A program made the position numbers and the translations under genes. Positions 6,551 through 8,016 of a stretch of DNA of 8,016 bases are shown one piece after another. The first letter of the stretch is position 1; every line of letters begins with the position of its first letter. The notes below the pieces were generated by a model that searched no databases, had not been told where the DNA came from, and saw only the letters and a list, made by a program, of their open reading frames with translations. Source of the stretch: an uncultured Eubacterium sp. Lineage in GTDB: Bacteria; Bacillota; Clostridia; Peptostreptococcales; Anaerovoracaceae. The DNA lies in NCBI GenBank assembly GCA_946614405.1, contig CAMOGZ010000059.1:1-8016 (forward strand), read 5' to 3'.

Positions 6551-6566
6551 TAATTGTATACAATTA
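6551..6566. promoter_or_regulatory. Candidate GntR-type operator
   Basis: TAATTGTATACAATTA is a perfect 16-bp palindrome with the core TTGTATACAA. It fits the T-G-T...A-C-A pattern known for FadR-subfamily sites. It overlaps the -10 box (6563-6568) and the expected start (about 6556) of the regulator gene and sits just upstream of its ribosome site. This is the geometry of autorepression. Confidence 0.7.
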
Positions 6567-6592
6567 TACGACTATCATTGGGTTTGTGTCAA
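6563..6592 (-). promoter_or_regulatory. Consensus sigma-A promoter for the GntR-type gene
   Basis: On the minus strand, perfect TTGACA (6587-6592) and perfect TATAAT (6563-6568) are separated by 18 bp. A promoter this close to consensus should be strong unless repressed, which fits the overlapping palindrome. Confidence 0.8.
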
Positions 6593-6605
6593 GGCGGTGA
6601 ATGGA

Positions 6606-6634
6606 TTGAGTTTCCGATGCGCATATGATAAGAT
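6606..6634 (+). promoter_or_regulatory. Probable sigma-A promoter for nth
   Basis: TTGAGT (6606-6611), 17 bp, then TAAGAT (6629-6634) preceded by TGA (extended -10). Each hexamer matches 4 of 6. Expected start near 6641, about 21 nt before the nth ATG. An alternative -10, TATGAT at 6624-6629, has no good -35. Confidence 0.5.
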
Positions 6635-6650
6635 AGAGAAAACGTGAAAT

Positions 6651-6654
6651 GGAG
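6651..6654 (+). promoter_or_regulatory. Ribosome binding site that sets the nth start
   Basis: GGAG, 7 nt before the ATG at 6662-6664. It falls inside the six-codon extension that would begin at the GTG at 6644, and so argues against that longer start. Confidence 0.7.
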
Positions 6655-6661
6655 AATTACT

Positions 6662-7288
6662 ATGACTGAAGAACGAGTTGTTGAAATACTGGACCGTCTG
6701 GAGGACTGCTATCCCCAGGCAAAATGCGCGCTGGATCATGTGGATGTATTCCAGCTCATCGTGGCCGTAGTGCTGTCGGCCCAGACCACGGATAAGGGAG
6801 TAAATCAAGTGACCCCGGCTTTGTTCGAGGCATACCCGGACGCTCCATCCCTTGCGGCAGCAGAGCCTGACCAGGTGGAGCCCTACATCCGCCGCATCGG
6901 ATTATATAAGAATAAAGCCAAGAACATCGTCGCCCTGGCACGGAAGCTCTGCGAGGACTTCGGCGGAGAAGTCCCGGGCAATTACGATGACCTGGTGTCC
7001 CTGCCCGGCGTGGGCCGCAAAACTGCCAACGTGGTACTGGCCGACGGATTCGGTCAGCAGCGCATCGCCGTGGACACCCACGTGTTCCGTGTGGCAAACC
7101 GCATCGGTCTGGTCCATGAGAAGGACGTGCTGAAGACGGAGCTGTCACTGATGGAAGTCCTGCCCGACGACCGCTGGACCCGTACCCATCACTGCATCAT
7201 CTTCCACGGCAGAAATTGCTGCGCAGCCCGCAAGCCCGACTGCGAGCACTGCTGCATCGACGATCTCTGCGAAAAGAATAACCTGTAA
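6662..7288 (+). CDS. nth: Endonuclease III (DNA glycosylase/AP lyase)
   Basis: Base-excision repair enzyme that removes oxidised pyrimidines and nicks the abasic site. With the ATG at 6662 it is 208 residues and keeps the Escherichia coli residue numbers. The helix-hairpin-helix LPGVGRKTANVV (114-125) holds the Schiff-base lysine K120, and VDTHVFRVANRIGL (137-150) holds the catalytic D138. The 4Fe-4S cluster cysteines are C187, C194, C197 and C203 (C-x6-C-x2-C-x5-C). The early SAQTTDK motif (39-45) is also typical. The start is fixed by GGAG at 6651-6654. It is divergent from the GntR-type gene by 127 bp and ends 6 nt before a palindromic terminator. It is probably monocistronic. Confidence 0.97.
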   Translation: MTEERVVEILDRLEDCYPQAKCALDHVDVFQLIVAVVLSAQTTDKGVNQVTPALFEAYPDAPSLAAAEPDQVEPYIRRIGLYKNKAKNIVALARKLCEDFGGEVPGNYDDLVSLPGVGRKTANVVLADGFGQQRIAVDTHVFRVANRIGLVHEKDVLKTELSLMEVLPDDRWTRTHHCIIFHGRNCCAARKPDCEHCCIDDLCEKNNL

Positions 7289-7294
7289 GTAAGA

Positions 7295-7316
7295 GGGACT
7301 GCCCGCGGGCAGTCCC
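7295..7316. terminator. Palindromic, probably bidirectional terminator (copy 2)
   Basis: A perfect 22-bp palindrome with arm GGGACTGCC and central CGCG, between convergent nth and clpB. On the plus strand the T-rich CCTTTCATTTCTCTT follows, which fits intrinsic termination of nth. It is 12 bp beyond the clpB stop on the other strand, followed there by TCTTACTT. Identical to the inner 22 bp of 5842-5865. Confidence 0.75.
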
Positions 7317-7328
7317 CTTTCATTTCTC

Positions 7329-8016
7329 TTATGATACGATATACTCCAAACCGTCGTTGCCGCCGTCGATGGTGACGACGCAGCCGTCGTAGATCTGGCC
7401 GGCGATGATCCGCTGGGCCAGTTCTGTCTCGATGTACTTCTGGATGTACCGTTTCACCGGTCTTGCGCCATAGGCCGGATCGTAAGCATCTGCTGCGATC
7501 TCCTTCTTGGCAGATTCGGTGAGCTCCAGACGGATATCCCGTTCCGCCAGTCTCTTCTCCAGAGCGGTGATGGACAGCTCGATGATCTTCACGATCTGTT
7601 CCTGGGTCAGCGGGCTGAAAACGATGATGTCGTCGATCCGGTTCAGGAATTCCGGACGGAAGTAATTCTTCAGCTGCCCCTCTACCCTGTCTTTGGTCAC
7701 AGGATCGATGGAACCGTCCTCACGGATGTTCTCGATCAGATCCGCGCTTCCGATGTTGGATGTCATGATGACGATGGTGTTCTTGAAGTCCACGGTGCGG
7801 CCCTGGTTGTCTGTCAGTCTGCCGTCATCCAGCAGCTGCAGCAGGATGTTGAACACATCCGGGTGAGCCTTCTCGATCTCGTCGAAGAGGATCACGCTGT
7901 AAGGACGTCTGCGGACGGCCTCGGTCAGCTGACCTCCCTCGTCATATCCAACATATCCCGGAGGCGCTCCTACCAGACGGGAAACGCTGTGCTTCTCCAT
8001 GTACTCTGACATGTCG
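7329..8016 (-). CDS. clpB: ATP-dependent chaperone ClpB, C-terminal part
   Basis: The last 228 or so residues of a large AAA+ disaggregase; the 5' part is beyond the right edge. ClpB pulls polypeptides out of aggregates together with the DnaK system in the cytoplasm. Counting from MSEYMEKHS, the second AAA+ domain shows the pore loop GYVGY (19-23), Walker B VILFDE (40-45), sensor 1 TSN (84-86), the arginine finger in FLNR (122-125), and sensor 2 GAR (182-184). The D2-small domain follows. The Walker A of D2 and all of D1 and the coiled-coil middle domain lie outside. Ending soon after the D2-small domain and the overall sequence favour ClpB over ClpC or ClpA, but the missing middle domain would settle it. 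It is convergent with nth across a shared palindromic terminator. Confidence 0.9.
   Translation of the reverse strand, partial: DMSEYMEKHSVSRLVGAPPGYVGYDEGGQLTEAVRRRPYSVILFDEIEKAHPDVFNILLQLLDDGRLTDNQGRTVDFKNTIVIMTSNIGSADLIENIREDGSIDPVTKDRVEGQLKNYFRPEFLNRIDDIIVFSPLTQEQIVKIIELSITALEKRLAERDIRLELTESAKKEIAADAYDPAYGARPVKRYIQKYIETELAQRIIAGQIYDGCVVTIDGGNDGLEYIVS

Noticed and set aside
6644..6661. GTG start for nth six codons upstream
   Set aside because: GGAG at 6651-6654 is placed correctly for the ATG at 6662, and residue numbering then matches Escherichia coli endonuclease III exactly.
1..8016. CRISPR array, insertion sequence, tRNA or rRNA gene
   Set aside because: No regularly spaced direct repeats, transposase-like frames, or recognisable tRNA/rRNA sequence were seen.

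Overview
The window looks like a chromosomal housekeeping segment from a low-to-mid GC Gram-positive anaerobe, most likely a clostridium of the Lachnospiraceae type. The clues are strong GGAGG-type ribosome binding sites before nearly every gene, sigma-A-like promoters in AT-rich gaps, Firmicutes-type protein sequences, and a sigma-54 gene directly upstream of glycolytic genes. The taxonomic call is an inference from gene content and style; no 16S or other marker is present.

Layout. Positions 1-30 hold the first ten codons of an unidentified minus-strand gene with its own ribosome binding site and a probable promoter. A hairpin terminator (152-177) ends the next unit, a minus-strand cluster read from right to left: trmL (tRNA wobble-base methyltransferase), rpoN (sigma-54), pgk (phosphoglycerate kinase) and tpiA (triosephosphate isomerase). 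rpoN has its own extended -10 promoter at the 3' end of trmL, so rpoN-pgk-tpiA is probably one transcript. The gap and cggR genes that often sit between or near these genes in other Firmicutes are absent here. Divergent from trmL, hom (homoserine dehydrogenase without an ACT domain) and a small SEC-C zinc-motif protein form a translationally coupled pair on the plus strand. Their promoter has a perfect 15-bp inverted repeat in its spacer.

A GC-rich, hairpin-rich noncoding block (about 5731-5822) and a perfect palindromic terminator then separate this pair from a convergent GntR/FCD-family regulator. The regulator's consensus promoter is overlapped at its -10 by a 16-bp palindrome, a textbook autoregulatory operator. 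Divergent from it is nth (endonuclease III), which ends at a second copy of the same 22-bp palindrome, shared with the convergent 3' end of clpB, which runs off the right edge.

Together the genes cover lower glycolysis, a sigma factor, tRNA modification, amino-acid biosynthesis, base-excision repair and protein disaggregation. I see no mobile element, phage, CRISPR array or defence island. The gene content is ordinary. The points worth a second look are the rpoN-pgk-tpiA linkage, the duplicated palindromic terminators, the structured intergenic block, and the operator-like palindromes.
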